Source: Bolinopsis microptera (taxonomy: Eukaryota > Ctenophora > Tentaculata > Lobata > Bolinopsidae). Taken from it: a DNA stretch of 64,000 bases. Shown here piece after piece: positions 44,201 to 58,650 of this stretch (within the stretch, counting starts at the first letter, position 1; each line of letters begins with the position of its first letter). The notes beneath the pieces were generated by a model. The model saw nothing but the letters and a program-made list of their open reading frames with translations. It searched no databases and was not told the origin of the DNA. The stretch is from contig NC_087072.1 of assembly GCF_026151205.1 (NCBI RefSeq), positions 1,507,375-1,571,374 of the forward strand, given 5' to 3'. Both the position numbers and the translations under genes were made by a program.

Positions 44201-47200
44201 TCTGAAAATGGGACAGAGTTTTGAAAAATACAACTTTTCGTTTTGTTAAGATTTCTGCTGTGAGCTTCCTCCCACCCAAATCAAAATTCCAGCACCCCCA
44301 ATCGTGTCAATTTGCTATCTATAGTTGACTGAATAATTGGTTGGCGGGTCAGAAATTCGGTCAAAACTGTAAAATTTCGGCCCCGGAAATTTCAGCTTCA
44401 AAAACCGAAAATGGGACAGAGTATGGGACAGTCTGATTTTCAATTCTTTTCGAAATTATGACTACCAGTACCTCAATTTGGTTTCATATCATCATTAATT
44501 AACTGACTAATTGGTTTGTGGGCAAAAATTTCATCCAATCTGTCAATTGTGGAGTTCACAAATTTTCAAATCTGAAAATGGGACAGAGTTTTGAAAATAC
44601 AACATTTTCGTTTTGTTAAGATTTCTGCTGTGAGCTTCCTCCCACCCACATCAAAACTCCAGCACCCCAATCGTGTCATTTGCTATCTATAGTTGACTGA
44701 CTAATTGGTTGCGGGTCAGAAATCGGTCAAAACGTAAATTTCGGCCCCGGAAATTTCAGCTTCAAAAACCGAAAATGGGACAGAGTATGGGACAGTATGA
44801 TTTTCATTCATTTTCGAAATTATGACTACCAGTACCTCAATTTGGTTTCATATCATCATTAATTAACTGACTAATTGGTTTGTGGCAAAAATTTCATCCA
44901 ATCTGTCAATTGTGGGTTCACAAATTTTCAAATCTGAAAATGGGACAGAGTTTTGAAAATACAACTTTTCGTTTTGTTAAGATTTCTGCTGTGAGCTTCC
45001 TCCGACCCAAATCAAAATTCCAGCACCCCAATCGTGTCATTTGCTATCTATAGTTGACTGAATAATTGGTTGCGGGTCAGAAATTCGGTCAAAACTGTAA
45101 AATTTCGGCCCTGGAAATTTCAGCTTCAAAAACCGAAAATGGGACAGAGTATGGGACAGTCTGATTTTTCAGTTCTTTTCGAAATTATGACTACCAGTAC
45201 CTCAATTTGGTTTCATATCATCATTAATTAACTGACTGAATTGGTTTGTGGGCAAAAATTTCATCCAATCAGTCAATTGTGGGTTCACAATTTTCAAATC
45301 TGAAAATGGGACAGGTTTTGAAAATACAACTTTTCGTTTTGTTAAGATTTCTGCTGTGAGCTTCCTCGACCCAAATCAAAATTCCAGCACCCCAATACGT
45401 GTCATTTGCTATCTATAGTTGACTGACTAATTGGTTGCGGGTCAGAAATTCGGTCAAAACTGTAAAATTTTCGGCCCAGGAAATTTCAGCTCCAAAAACC
45501 GAAAATGGGACAGAGTATGGGACAGTATGATTTTTTCAATTCTTTTCGAAATTATGACTACCAGTACCTCAATTTGGTTTCATATCATCATTAATTAACT
45601 GACTAATTGGTTTGTGGGCAAAAATTTCATCCAATCTGTCAATTGTGGGTTCACAAATTTTCAAATCTGAAAATGGGACAGAGTTTTGAAAATACAACTT
45701 TTCGTTTTGTTAAGATTTCTGCTGTGAGCTTCCTCTGACCCAAATCAAAATTCCAGCACCCAATCGTGTCATTTGCTATTCTATAGTTGACTGACTAATT
45801 GGTTGCGGGTCAGAAATTCGGTCAAAACTGTATAATTTCGGCCCCGGAAATTTCAGCTTCAAAAACCGAAAAGGGGACAGAGTAAGGGGACAGTCTGATT
45901 TTTCAATTCTTTTCGAAATTAATGACTACCAGTACCTCAATTTGGTTTCATATCATCATTAATTAACTGACTAATTGGTTTTTGGGCAAAAATTTTCATC
46001 CAATCTGTCAATTGTGGGTTCACAAATTTTCAAATCTGAAAATGGGACAGAGTTTTGAAAATACAACTTTTCGTTTTGTTAAGATTTCTGCTGTGAGCTT
46101 CCTCCCACCCAAATCAAAATTCCAGCACCATAATCGTGTCATTTGCTATCTATAGTTGACTGAATAATTGGTTGCGGGTCAGAAATTCGGTCAAAACTGT
46201 AAAATTTCGGCCCTGGAAATTTCAGCTTCAAAAACCGAAAATGGGGACAGAGTATGGGACAGTCTGATTTTTTCAATTCATTTCGAAATTATGACTACCA
46301 GTACCTCAATTTGGTTTCATATCATCATTAATTAACTGACTAATTGGTTTGTGGGCAAAAATTTTCATCCAATCTGTCAATTGTGGGTTCACAAATTTTC
46401 AAATCTGAAAATGGGACAGAGTTTTGAAAATACAACTTTTCGTTTTGTTAAGATTTCTGCTTTGAGCTTCCTCTGACCCAAATCAAAATTCCAGCACCCC
46501 AATCGTGTCATTTGCTATCTATAGTTGACTGAATAATTGGATGCGGGTCAGAAATTCGGTCAAAACTGTAAAATTTCGGCCCTGGAAATTTCAGCTTCAA
46601 AAACCGAAAATGGGACAGAGTATGGGACAGTATGATTTTTCAATTCTTTTCGAATTATGACTACCAGTACCTCAATTTGGTTTCATATCATCATTAATTA
46701 ACTGACTAATTGGTTTGTGGGCAAAAATTTCATCCCAATCTGTCAATTGTGGGTTCACAAATTTTCAAATCTGAAAATGGGACAGAGTTTTGAAAATACA
46801 ACTTTCGTTTTTGTTAAGATTTCTGCTGTGAGCTTCCTCCCACCCAAATCAAAATTCCAGCACCATAATCGTGTCATTTGCTATCTATAGTTGACTGAAT
46901 AATTGGTTGCGGGTCAGAAATTCGGTCAAAACTGTAAAATTTCGGCCCTGGAAATTTCAGCTTCAAAAACCGAAAATGGGACAGAGTATGGGACAGTCTG
47001 ATTTTTTCCATTCTTTTCGAAATTATGACTACCAGTACCTCAATTTGGTTTCATATCATCATTAATTAACTGACTAATTGGTTTGTGGGCAAAAATTTCA
47101 TCCAATCTGTCAATTGTGAGTTCACAAATTTTCAAATCTGAAAATGGGACAGAGTTTTGAAAATACAACTTTTCGTTTTGGTTAAGATTTTCTGCTGTGA

Positions 47201-50200
47201 GCTTCCCTCCCACCCAAATCAAAATTCCAGCACCATAATCGTGTCATTTGCTATATAGTTGACTGAATAATTGTTGCGGGTCAGAAATTCGGTCAAAACT
47301 GTAAAATTTCGGCCCTGGAAATTTCAGCTTCAAAAACCGAAAATGGGGACCAGAGTATGGGACAGTCTGATTTTTCAATTCTTTTCGAAATTATGACTAC
47401 CAGTACCTCAATTTGGTTTCATATCATCATTAATTAACTGACTAATTGGTTTGTGGGCAAAATTTTCATCCAATCTGTCAATTGGTGGTTCACAAATTTC
47501 AAATCTGAAAATGGGACAGAGTTTTGAAAATACAACTTTTCGTTTTGTTAAGATTTCTGCTGTGAGCTTCCTCCCACCCAAATCAAAACTCCAGCACCCC
47601 AATCGTGTCATTTGCTATCTATAGTTGACTGACTAATTGGTTGCGGGTCAGAAATTCGGTCAAAACTGTAAAATTTCGGCCCCGGAAATTTCAGCTTCAA
47701 AAAAACCGAAAATGGGACAGAGTATGGGACAGTCTGATTTTCAATTCTTGTCGAAATTATGACTACCAGTACCTCAATTTGGTTTCATATCATCATTAAT
47801 TAACTGACTAATTGGTTTGTGGGCAAAAATTTCATCCAATCTGTCAATTGTGGTTCACAAAATTTTCAAATCTGAAAATGGGACAGAGAGTTTTGAAAAT
47901 ACAACTTTTCGTTTGTTAAGATTTTGCTGTGAGCGTTCCTCCGACCCAAATCAAATTCCAGCACCCCAATCGTGTCATTTGCTATCTATAGTTGACTGAA
48001 TAATTGGTTGCGGTCAGAAATTCGGTCAAAACTGTAAAATTTCGGCCCTGGAAATTTCAGCTTCAAAAACCGAAAATGGGACAGAGTATGGACAGTCTGA
48101 TTTTTCAGTTCTTTTCGAAATTATGACTACCAGTACCTCAATTTGTTTCATATCATCATTAATTAACTGACTAATTGGTTTGTGGGCAAAAATTTCATCC
48201 AATCTGTCAATTGTGGGTTCACAAATTTCAAAATCTGAAAATGGGACAGAGTTTTGAAAATACAACTTTTCGTTTTGTTAAGATTTCTGCTGTGAGCTTC
48301 CTCCGACCCAAATCAAAATTCCAGCACCCCATACGTGTCATTTGCTATCTATAGTTGACTGACTAATTGGTTGCGGGTCAGAAATTCGGTCAAAACTGTA
48401 AAATTTCGGCCCTGGAAATTTCAGCTCCAAAAACCGAAAATGGACAGAGTATGGGACAGTATGATTTTTCAATTCTTTTCGAAATTATGACTACCAGTAC
48501 CTCAATTTGGTTTCATATCATCATTAATTAACTGACTAATTGGTTTTTGGGCAAAATTTCATCCAATCTGTCAATTGTGGGGTTCACAAATTTTCAAATC
48601 TGAAAATGGGACAGAGTTTTGAAAATACAACTTTTTCGTTTTGTTTAAGATTTCTGCTGTGAGCTTCCTCCCACCCAAATCAAAATTCCAGCACCCTAAT
48701 CGTGTCATTTGCTATCTATAGTTGACTGAATAACTGGTTGCGGGTCAGAAATTCGGTCAAACTGTAAAATTTCGGCCCTGGAAATTTCAGCTTCAAAACC
48801 GAAAATGGGACAGAGTATGGGACAGTCTGATTTTCAATTCTTTTCGAAATTAAGACTACCAGTACCTACAATTTGGTTTCATATCATCATTAATTAACTG
48901 ACTAATTGGTTTTGTTGGGCAAAAAATTTCATCCAATCTGTCAATTGTGGGTTCACAAATTTTCAAATCTGAAAATGGGACAGAGTTTTGAAAATAACAA
49001 CTTTTCGTTTTGTTAAGATTTCTGCTGTGAGCATCCTCTGACCCAAATCAAAATTCCAGCACCCAATCGGTGTCATTTGCTATCTATAGTTGACTGAATA
49101 ATTGGTTGCGGGTCAGAAATTCGGTCAAAACTGTAAAATTTCGGCCCGGGAAATTTCAGCTTCAAAACCGAAAATGGGACAGAGTATGGGACAGGATGAT
49201 TTTTCAATTCTTTTCGAAATAATGACTACCAGTACCTCAATTTGGTTTCATATCATCATTAATTAACGTGACTAATTGGTTTGTGGGCAAAAATTTCATC
49301 CAATCGGTCAATTAGTGGGTTCACAAATTTCAATCTGAAAATGGGACAGAGTTTTGAAAATACAACCTTTTCGTTTTGTTTAGATTTCTGCTGTGAGCTT
49401 GCTCCAACCCAAATCAAAATTCCAGCACCATAATCGTGTCATTTGCTATCTATAGTTGACTGAATAATTGGGTTGCGGGTCAAAATTCGGTCCAAAACTG
49501 TAAAATTTCGGCCCTGAAATTTCAGCGGTTCAAAAACCGAAAATGGGACAGAGTATGGGACAGTCTCGATTTTTCAATTCTTTCGAAATTATGACTACCA
49601 GTACCTCAATTTGGTTTCATATCATCATTAATTAACTGACTAATTGGTTTTGTGGGCAAAAATTTCATCCAAATCTGTCAATTGTGAGTTCACAAATTTT
49701 TCAAATCTGAAAATGGGACAGAGTTTTGAAAATACAACTTTTTCGTTTTGTTAAGAATTCTGGCTGTGAGCTCCCTCCCACCCAAATCAAAATTCCAGCA
49801 CCCAATCGTGTCATTTGCTATCTATAGTTGAGCTGAACTAATTGGTTGCGGGTCAGAAATTCGGTCAAAAACTGTATAATTTCGGCCCCGGAAATTTCAG
49901 CTTCAAAACCGAAAATGGACAGAGTATGGGACAGTCTGATTTTTCAATTCTTTTCGAAATTATGACTACCAGTACCTCAATTTGGTTTCATATCATCATT
50001 AATTAACTGACTAATTGGTTTTTGGGCAAAAATTTCATCCAATCTGTCAATTGTGGGTTCACAAATTTTCAAATCGAAAATGGGACAGAGGTTTTGAAAA
50101 TACAACTTTTCGTTTTGTTAAGATTTCTGCTTGTGAGCTTCCTCCCACCCAAATCAAAATTCCAGCACCATAATCGTGTCATTTGCTATCTATAGTTGAC

Positions 50201-53200
50201 TGAATAATTGGTTGCGGGTCAGAAATTCGGTCAAAACTGTAAAATTTCGGCCCTGGAAATTTCAGCTTCAAAAACCGAAAATGGGACAGAGTATGGGACA
50301 GTCTGATTTTTTCAATTCTTTTCGAAATTATGACTACCAGTACCTCAATTTGGTTTCATATCATCATTAATTAACTGACTAATTGGTTTGTGGGCAAAAA
50401 ATTTCATCCAGAGTCTGTCCAATTGTGGGTTCACAAATTTTCAAATCTGAAAATGGGACAGAGTTTTGAAAATACAACTTTTCGTTTTGTTAAGATTTCT
50501 GCTTGAGCTTCCTCTGACCCAAATCAAAATTCCAGCACCCCAATCGTGTCATTTGCTATCTATAGTTGACTGAATAATTGGTTGCGGGGTCAGAAATTCG
50601 GTCAAAACTGTGAAATTTCGGCCCTGGAAATTTCAGCTTCAAAAACCGAAAATGGGACAGAGTATGGACAGTCTGATTTTCAATTCTTTTCGAAATTATA
50701 ACTACCAGTACCTCAATTTGGTTTCATATCATCATTAATTAACTGACTAATTGGTTTGTGGGCAAAAATTTCATCCAATCTGTCAATTGTGGGTTCACAA
50801 ATTTTCAAATCTGAAAATGGGACAGAGTTTTGAAAATACAACTTTTCGTTTTGTTTAAGAATTCTTCTGCTGTGAGCTTCCTCCCACCCAAATCAAAATT
50901 CCAGCACCATATCGTGTCATTTGCTATCTATAGTTGACTGAATATAATTGGTTGCGGGTCAGAATTCGGTCAAAACTGTAAAATTTTTTGGGCCCCAAAA
51001 AAATTTTTCAGCTTAAAAAACCCAAAAAAGGGGGACAGAGTAGGGGCATTTCTGTTTTTTAAATTTCCCCTTTTCGAAATTTAAATCCCCGTCCCTTCTT
51101 TTTGGGTTTCTATCATCATTAATTAACGGGATAATTGGTTTGGGGGAAAAAAATTTCACCAAAATTTCTGTAAAATTTGTGGAGTTCCAAATTTTAAAAT
51201 TAAAAAAGGGACAGAGTTTTGAAAATAAAACCCTTTTTCTTTTTTGTTAAGATTTTTTGCTGTGAGCTCCCCCCAAACCCAAAATAAAAATTCCAGCACC
51301 AAAATTTCGTTCCTTTTGTATCTATAGTTGCCTGAAAAAGGGGGTTGGGGGGGTCAAAAATTTGGGTCAAAACTGAAAAAATTTGGCCCGGAAAATTTTC
51401 GGGTTTCAAAACCAAAAATGGGACAGGTAGGGGAAAGGGCTGATTTTTTAAAACTTTGGGAAATTTAAATGACTCCCATTTAACCCAAAATTTTTGGTTT
51501 CATATACCCTTTAAATTAACGACAAATTTTGGTTTGGGGGGAAAAAATTTTTAAACCAATCTGTAAAAATTTGGGTTTCACAAATTTTCAAATCGGGAAA
51601 AGGGACAGAGTTTTGAAAATCCCAATTTTTTCGTTTTGTTAAGATTTCGCTGTGCTTTCCCCCGACCCAAATCAAAATTCCAGCACCCCAATCGTGCATT
51701 TGAAACTAAAAGTTAAATGAATAATTTTTTTTGCGGGCCCGGAAATTCGGTCAAAATGTAAAATTTGGGGCCCCCGGGAAATTTCAGTTCCCAAAACCCA
51801 AAAATGGGACAGGTATGGGCATTTGTTTTTTAAGTTTTTTTCCCAAAAAATTTGCCAAACCCGTCCCTCAATTTGGTTTCAAATCTCTTTAATTAACTGC
51901 CCCAAATTGGGTTTGGGGGTGGGAAAAAATTTCACCAATCGGGCAATTTGGGGGGGTTCAAAAATTTTTAAAAAAATCTAAAAAAAGGGGCCCCGGGGTT
52001 TTTGAAAAACAACTTTTCGTTTTGTTAAGATTTCCTGAGTTTCCCTCCCCCCAAACCCAAAATTCCAGCACCCCAAAACTTGTCTTTTGGCTACTATTTT
52101 TTGACGCCTAATTGGTTGCGGGTCAAAAAATTGGGTTTAAAAACTGTAAAATTTCCCCCCCGGGAAAATTTCGGGCCCCAAAAAACCGAAAAGGGGAAGG
52201 AGTATGGGAAAAAAAAGATTTTTTTCAATTTTTTCAAAATTTGACTCCCGTACCTAATTTTTGGTTTCATATCATCATTTTTTAACTGATAATTGGTTTT
52301 TGGGCAAAAATTTCATCCAATCGGGTAAATTTTGTGGGTTCACAAAATTTTCAAATTAAAAATGGGACGGTTTTTGGGAAAATTTTAAAACAATTTTGGG
52401 TTTTGTTAAAATTTTTGCTGTGAGCTTCCTCCCCCCCAAATCAAAATTCCAGCACCATAATCGTGTCATTTGCTATCTATGTTGACTGAAAATTTTGGTT
52501 CCCGGGTCAAAAATTCGGTCAAAAAACTGTAAAATTTGGGCCCCTGGAAATTTAAAGCTTAAAAAACCAAAAAGGGGAAGAGAAAGGGACAGTCTAAAAT
52601 TTTTCAATTTTTTTGAAAAAGACTACCGGGTACCCCCAATTTTGGTTTTCATTCATCATTAATTAAAAGACTAATTGGTTTTTTGGGCAAAAATTTAAAT
52701 CCAATCGTCAATTTTTGGGTTTCAAAAAAAATTTTAAAATCAAAAAGGGGACGGGATTTTTAAAAAATAAAATTTTTTTGTTTTTTTTAAATTTCTGCTG
52801 TGAGTTTTTCCCGCCCCAAATAAAAATTCCAGCCCCCCAATCGTGTCATTTGTTTATTATATTTACGAAAAATTTGGGTTTTGGGGTAAAAAATTGGGTA
52901 AAAAACTGTAAAATTTTTGGGCCCCCGGGAAATTTTTCCCGCTTAAAAAAACCAAAAAGGGGACAGATTATGGGACACCCCTGTTTTTTCCCTTTTTTTT
53001 TTCAAAAATTTGCTACCAGTACCTCTTTTTGGGTTTTTATACATCATTAATTAACTAAACAAAAGGGTTTGTGGGAAAAAAATTTCACCCAAATTTCGGG
53101 TCAATTGTGGGTTCACAAATTTTAAATCTAAAAAATGGGACAGAGTTTTAAAAATTTAAAAACTTTTCGTTTTGTTAAGTTTTTGCTGTGAGTTTCCCCC

Positions 53201-54003
53201 CACCCAAAAAAACCCCCAAAAATTCCGGGCCCCCCAAAACGTGTCATTTGATATTAAGTTGACTGAAAAAAATTTGGGTTTTGCGGGTCAGAAATTCGGT
53301 CAAAACTGAAAAATTTGGGCCCCGGAAAATTTCAGCTTCAAAAACCAAAAAGGGGGACAGAGTATGGGCCCAAGTATTTTTTAAATTTCTTTTCAAAAAT
53401 TATAAATCCCCTCCCTAAATTTTTTTTTTCCCATATCATCATTAATTAACTGACAAATTTTGGTTTTTTGGGGGCCAAAAATTTTACCCAATCTTAAATT
53501 GTGGGTTCACAAATTTTCAAATCTGAAAATGGGACGGGAGTTTTTGAAAATACAATTTTTTGGGTTTTGTTAAGATTTCTGGGTGAGTTTCCCCCCAAAC
53601 CCCAAAATCAAAATTCCACCCCCCAATCGTGTCTTTTTGCTATTTTGTTAAATGACTAATTGGTCCATGCGGGTCGGGAATTTTGGGTCAAAACTGAAAA
53701 ATTTGGGGCCCCGGAAATTTTGCTTAAAAAACCAAAAAAGGGACGAGTAGGGGAAGGGTCTGATTTTTAATTTTTTCGAAATTATGCCTCCCATACCTAA
53801 ATTTGGTTTATATAAATCATTAATTAACGAAAAATTTGGGGTTGGGGAAAAAATTTCACCCCAATCTGTCCAATTGGGGGGGTTCCCCAAATTTTTAAAT
53901 CTGAAAATGGGAAAGATTTTTTTAAAAATAAACTTTTGTTTTTTTAAAGATTTTCTGCGGGTGAGCCCCCAAACCCCCAAACCCCAAATTCCAAAACCCC
54001 AAA
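41300..54003 (+). repeat. 366-bp satellite array, right block (partly corrupted)
   Basis: The array resumes after the hAT-like element and holds about 34 further monomers. Quality alternates: clean or single-indel monomers at 41300-42290 and 44110-50985, heavily altered ones at 42290-44110 and 50985-54003. In the altered segments the monomer order is still traceable (for example GGTCAAAA, CCAGCACC, ATTAATTAAC), with runs of GGG, CCC, AAA and TTT replacing mixed sequence. Together with the left block this is about 40 copies. Confidence 0.95.
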
Positions 54004-57000
54004 TCAAAAAAGGCGCCCCCCCTGTTGGCCCCCCCCTCCCCTTTGGGGGCCCTTTTCCCCCTTAAAAGGGAAAAAAAATTAAAGGGGGATTTTAGGGGGA
54101 TACCCCGGGTTTAAAATCCTAAAAAAGTGTGTATCAGAGAAAAAAAGGGCGAAATTTTGCTAGCTTTAGTTAATTTTCGAAATTGCCCCATTCAAACGAC
54201 AAATTTGGCCCCCCCAAAGGGAGGGCCCCCCCCCCTGCACGCGGGGTCAGGGGGGGCCCTTCGTTACCCCAAACTTGAAAAAAGTTGAAATGGCCTCAGT
54301 CAAAATCCTCAATCATTAATGGGTTTTAAAATTTAAAAGAATGACTTACCGGGTCGGGTTGTTAAGAGCCACAGTCCCTTTAAAACCCTTCACAGGGTAA
54401 GCAAAAGCATCCCTCGTTTTTAATTTTGTGTTCCCCGCCGCACCCCCAAAGTAGTTGTAACTACGTTCACAATCACCTAAAGTATTTTTGGACTAGTAAC
54501 GGTTATATTAAAAACATGATAATACACATACATTTTATCTATCACAGGGTCTAAATTTTGGGTTTTAATTTTATCAGCTCAATTAAAAATAAATTTTACC
54601 AACAAAATTCCATACAAAGGTTTCACAGGTAGGAGGGAAAGTAATTTGGGAAAAAGTATTGTTTTTTAAAAAAAAAAAAAACAAACTCGTTTTTCATGGG
54701 GAAATTTGGGGCCCCTTTTGGACAAAATTTTATTTTCAACACTTTTCCCAAATAAACATAAATTTAAATTTCCCCAAGTAAAAAAAAAAGTATGAAATTT
54801 TTGGGGCCCAAATTAATAAAGAAGGAAATAATAAAAATTTTTAAAAAAAGAAAGAAAAAAAAGAAAAAAAAAGGGGGGGAAACCCCCAAACCCCATTTTT
54901 ACTGAGACCCCTTTCACAGAAAGTAGCCAATGTGGTCTTTGCTTGTAAACCCGGGTGCATCAACTCCCCGCCAAAACCGGGGGGTTGGGAGCCCCCCCTG
55001 GGTTTTTTCGTCCGTAAAAATTGTAAAACAATATAAAATAGTACAGTAAAATTCCCAACAAAATTTTTCTTTAAACAAATTAGGAGCCCTCAAACCCTCG
55101 TTTTTGGGGGGAATGGGGTTAAAGGGAACGTTTTGTTTATAAAGGGGGTTATAAAAGGTATAAAAAATGAAATAAAGGCTACCGGGCCCAAGGGGGTTAG
55201 AATTTCCCCCCTTTGGGGAGCAAAAGCCCAAGGGTTCGAAACCCCCTAAAACCCCTAATGTAAACCAGTTGGGGGATGTACTAAGGTCCTTGGGTCTGGT
55301 GAAAATTAAAATCTGTGTAATTTTTCCCCCCCGGTTGAGGAATTATTGAAAAATCGTAGTGGGTAGGGAAAAAAAAATTTTAAAAAAACCCTTTTTATGG
55401 AACCGGTTTTCATTGTATGAAATTATTAGGTGCAATTTTTAAAATTAGTATTAACTAGTACAAAATCACGGCACAATTTTGAACTTTTAAAAGTTTTCTT
55501 TTAAAAAATTTTGGGAGCGTCAAATTTTCCTTTAATTCATTTGATAGATTTTGGGGTAAATTTTGAAAATAGGGCGCGGCACACCCATAAAACTTACCGC
55601 CCAAAAAAATTGTAATGATAAACCCGGGGTTCAGCCAGCGTCTGAAAAATTAATAAATAAATCCAATTTTTTCATGGCAATAAAAAAATTAAAATTTCAA
55701 CATTTAAATTTGGTAAATGCAGGGAAATAAAAAAAAATTTTAATTTAAAGTTTTGTTAATTTATTTTCATTGCATTGATTTAAAAATTTTAAAAAAATAA
55801 AAAAATTTTTCCCCTTGAAAATTTTTAAAAAAAGAATAGAAAAGTTTTAAAATTATAATAAAAATTAAATAATGATTTAAGGGCACGAGTGAAAAAAACT
55901 AAAAAATTAATAAAAAACAGCCACAATCCGGATCACCCAGGTAGACGCGGCATAAAATAATTTGTGTTCAAATCATCTCGGCTTTTTTTAACCCAAATAT
56001 TTTCGGAAATTGGATAAAAACATTCGTAATTCTTTTGGTTTGAACTCATGACGGATTGTAGCTTCTATTCTAAAATTTTAGGGGAAAGGGTTTGTATTCC
56101 GGAAATTGAATCGTTTTTTTTCCATTTGTTCCGTTTGATCTTTGTTATCCCCTTTTAAACCCCATTTTGGGGAATTTATTTTCACCCGGAAATGGTGCTA
56201 AACGAGTAGTAAAGGCCCCGTGGAAATTTTTTTGGTCAAGCTTGGAAAGGGAGTTGTTTAAAAACTAAAAATCATACAGCGGCCCTTTTCCCTTTTTTTA
56301 AAACATTAAAAGGGAAAATTTGTTAAAAGGGGTTAAAAAAAATTTTAAAATTTTTTTTTTTTTTAAAACTTTCCCCCTCTAGAGCCCGGGGCGTGAGATG
56401 TCCTTTTACAGGGTCTAGTTTTAAATTTTTCGCCCAAAATTTAAAATATTGCGGGTTTTTAAATTTAAATTTTTTCATCGGGGGTTGTGAGAATAGGTTT
56501 TTTGTTTTAAAAAATTAAAAACTTTCAAACCATTTACCCTGATAAAACACTAGGAAAACCTTAAAAAAAAGGGGATCCCCTTCGTATTTGCCCGAAAGGG
56601 TTAGTTTTTTACCCCGCTTATTTTTAAATTGACTTGTGCTTTTCAGGTTTAAAATTTTTAAAATAAAAAGGGTTTTTATTGCGGGGTTTTAAAGCTAGGT
56701 ATAAGACTACATCCCCTACAATGTTTTGTTTCTTAAATGTTCTATAAAAAACCTAATGTTTTCCCCCTTTAAATATCTTTTAAAAACCCCCCGTTTTTTC
56801 CAAATTAAATTCTTTTGTTTGTTTAGAAATTTTATCGTTTTTTTTACCCCATTAAAAATTTATGAACTGTAAAAAAAATGTAAAGGTAAACTGTATATTC
56901 GTCCCCAGATGTAAAGGTGAAACCTTCTACAGAAAATTTTTTTTTTAAAAAACTTTTTGGGTCCAAAAAAAATTTTTGAAATTTTATAAAATTTAGGGAG

Positions 57001-57989
57001 TGTTTAGAAAGTTGGGTTAAAATACATATTGCAGCAGATTTTTTATTTCCTCTAGCTTTTAAACCCCCTTGTTTTGAAAAGTTTGCAGTTTTTTGACGAA
57101 ACCCTTTAAACACACTGTTCATTAATTACCCTCACCCTGGGCCCATTTTCCTTATCCCCCATGATCTGACTTATACTGAACCCTCCCCATAAAAACCGTT
57201 TGCCCCCCCCCTTTTTGTCCTTTTCCCTTTGTGGGGAAAAACATTTTTTGTTTGTAGAATATTGGTCCAATAGTGAAGTGTACAGATTGGACCTTTTCTC
57301 TTCAGTTTTCGATATAAAACCCTATATTAGTAGTTGAAATTTTTTAAAATTTAAAAATTTATTTTGTGAGTCACAAAACCCTGAAACCCGGGGCGCTGTT
57401 CAGTTCGGGTACACGACTAAATTCGCCACCACTCTTCTGCCACTTCCTCGCCCGGAAATTAAAGGCGTCCTGGAAAAAAGGTCACAAGAAAATTCATTTG
57501 TCAAAAAAAAGTTTTGAAATCTCCGATCTAAATCAAAAATCCTTTACGAGCTTGTAATATATTCGTTTTTTTTTTTTTTTTCCCATTTTTCCCCCATGCT
57601 GTTCAATTAGTGTGAATGTATTTTCTGTAATCCATATTTATGGGAAAATTTAATTGAACCCCCAACTCAATTGTTAGTAAGCAGAAATTTTAGACTTTGC
57701 GGAGAGATAAAAAAACTTTTCGTGATCGAGATTTAACCCTACTCCCTTTTTCGATCCAAAATTTTTTAGTACGCTTTATAAATATCTTCCATTTGTACGG
57801 GCCCCCACTTTATATTATCACAAAACCCCAAGTAACCGGAACCCGGGTTTGGGGATTTTTTGGGTTTTCTGAACCCGGGAAAAATTCGGGAATTTAAATT
57901 TTTTTCCCGTTTTGCTAGACCAAACCAGTGGCAAACAGGAGAAATTCCCTCAGGGGGATATCGGGGGAACTAAAAGAAGTGTCCCAAAA
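54004..57989. other. Low-quality stretch without recognised genes
   Basis: Homopolymer-rich sequence of the same damaged type. An exact tRNA B-box-like motif, GGTTCGAAACC, lies at 55233-55243 behind a GGGCCCAAGGGG block, so a SINE or tRNA-like remnant is possible. Frames of up to 105 codons show no domains. Confidence 0.5.
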
Positions 57990-58650
57990 ATAGTAAAGTG
58001 TCGAATAAAGTCCGGGCGAACTAGAAGTGTCGAACTAGGTTTTCGTGTCCAAATAGAGTAGTGTTGAATAGAGTACGTGTGAACTTAGTAATTCGAACTA
58101 AATTTCTGTCGAACTATAGTAGTGGCGTATTTTTTGTTACGGTCGAAAATATAGTACGTGTCGAATATTAAGTTCGAACTATAGAAAGTGTCCCAACTAA
58201 GAGTGTTTGAAATAGAGTGTGTCGAAATTAGAGTTTTTTGTCGAACTAGAGTACTGTCGAACTGGGGTACGGTCCCAACCCATAGTACGTTCGAAAAAGT
58301 AGGTCGAAATATAGTATTTTCGAACCCCCCGGTTAGTGCGAAAAGGGGTAAATTTGAAAAAAGGTACGGGTTGAACCCTTTGTAACGTGTGAAAGATAGT
58401 TTTGTCGAACCCCATGGTACCTGTCGATCTATAGTATGTCGAACTATAGTATGTCGGGAATATAGTACGTGTCGAAAATAAGTAATGTTGATAAGTAGGG
58501 GTCGGAAAATTAGTACTGTCCCAACTTTTAAGGAAATGAGTGTCGAACTAGGTACGTGTGAACTAGAAATAAGGTCGAAAATAGTACTGTCGAACTATAA
58601 TACGTGCCCAACTTTAGTCTGTCGAATATGTAGGGTGAACTATAGTACGT
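57990..58650 (+). repeat. Degenerate 17-bp tandem repeat
   Basis: Units approximate TAGTACGTGTCGAACTA, which is nearly self-complementary. About 35-38 units are present with frequent base loss typical of this low-quality region. Both strands therefore show short overlapping open frames, none of them genes. Confidence 0.85.

Noticed and set aside
47040-48265. Conserved minus-strand proteins containing HKPISQLINDD
   Set aside because: Repeated translation of the 366-bp satellite. No start or family.
55233-55243. tRNA gene from an exact B box
   Set aside because: No A box or cloverleaf can be drawn in the damaged flanks. At most a SINE remnant.
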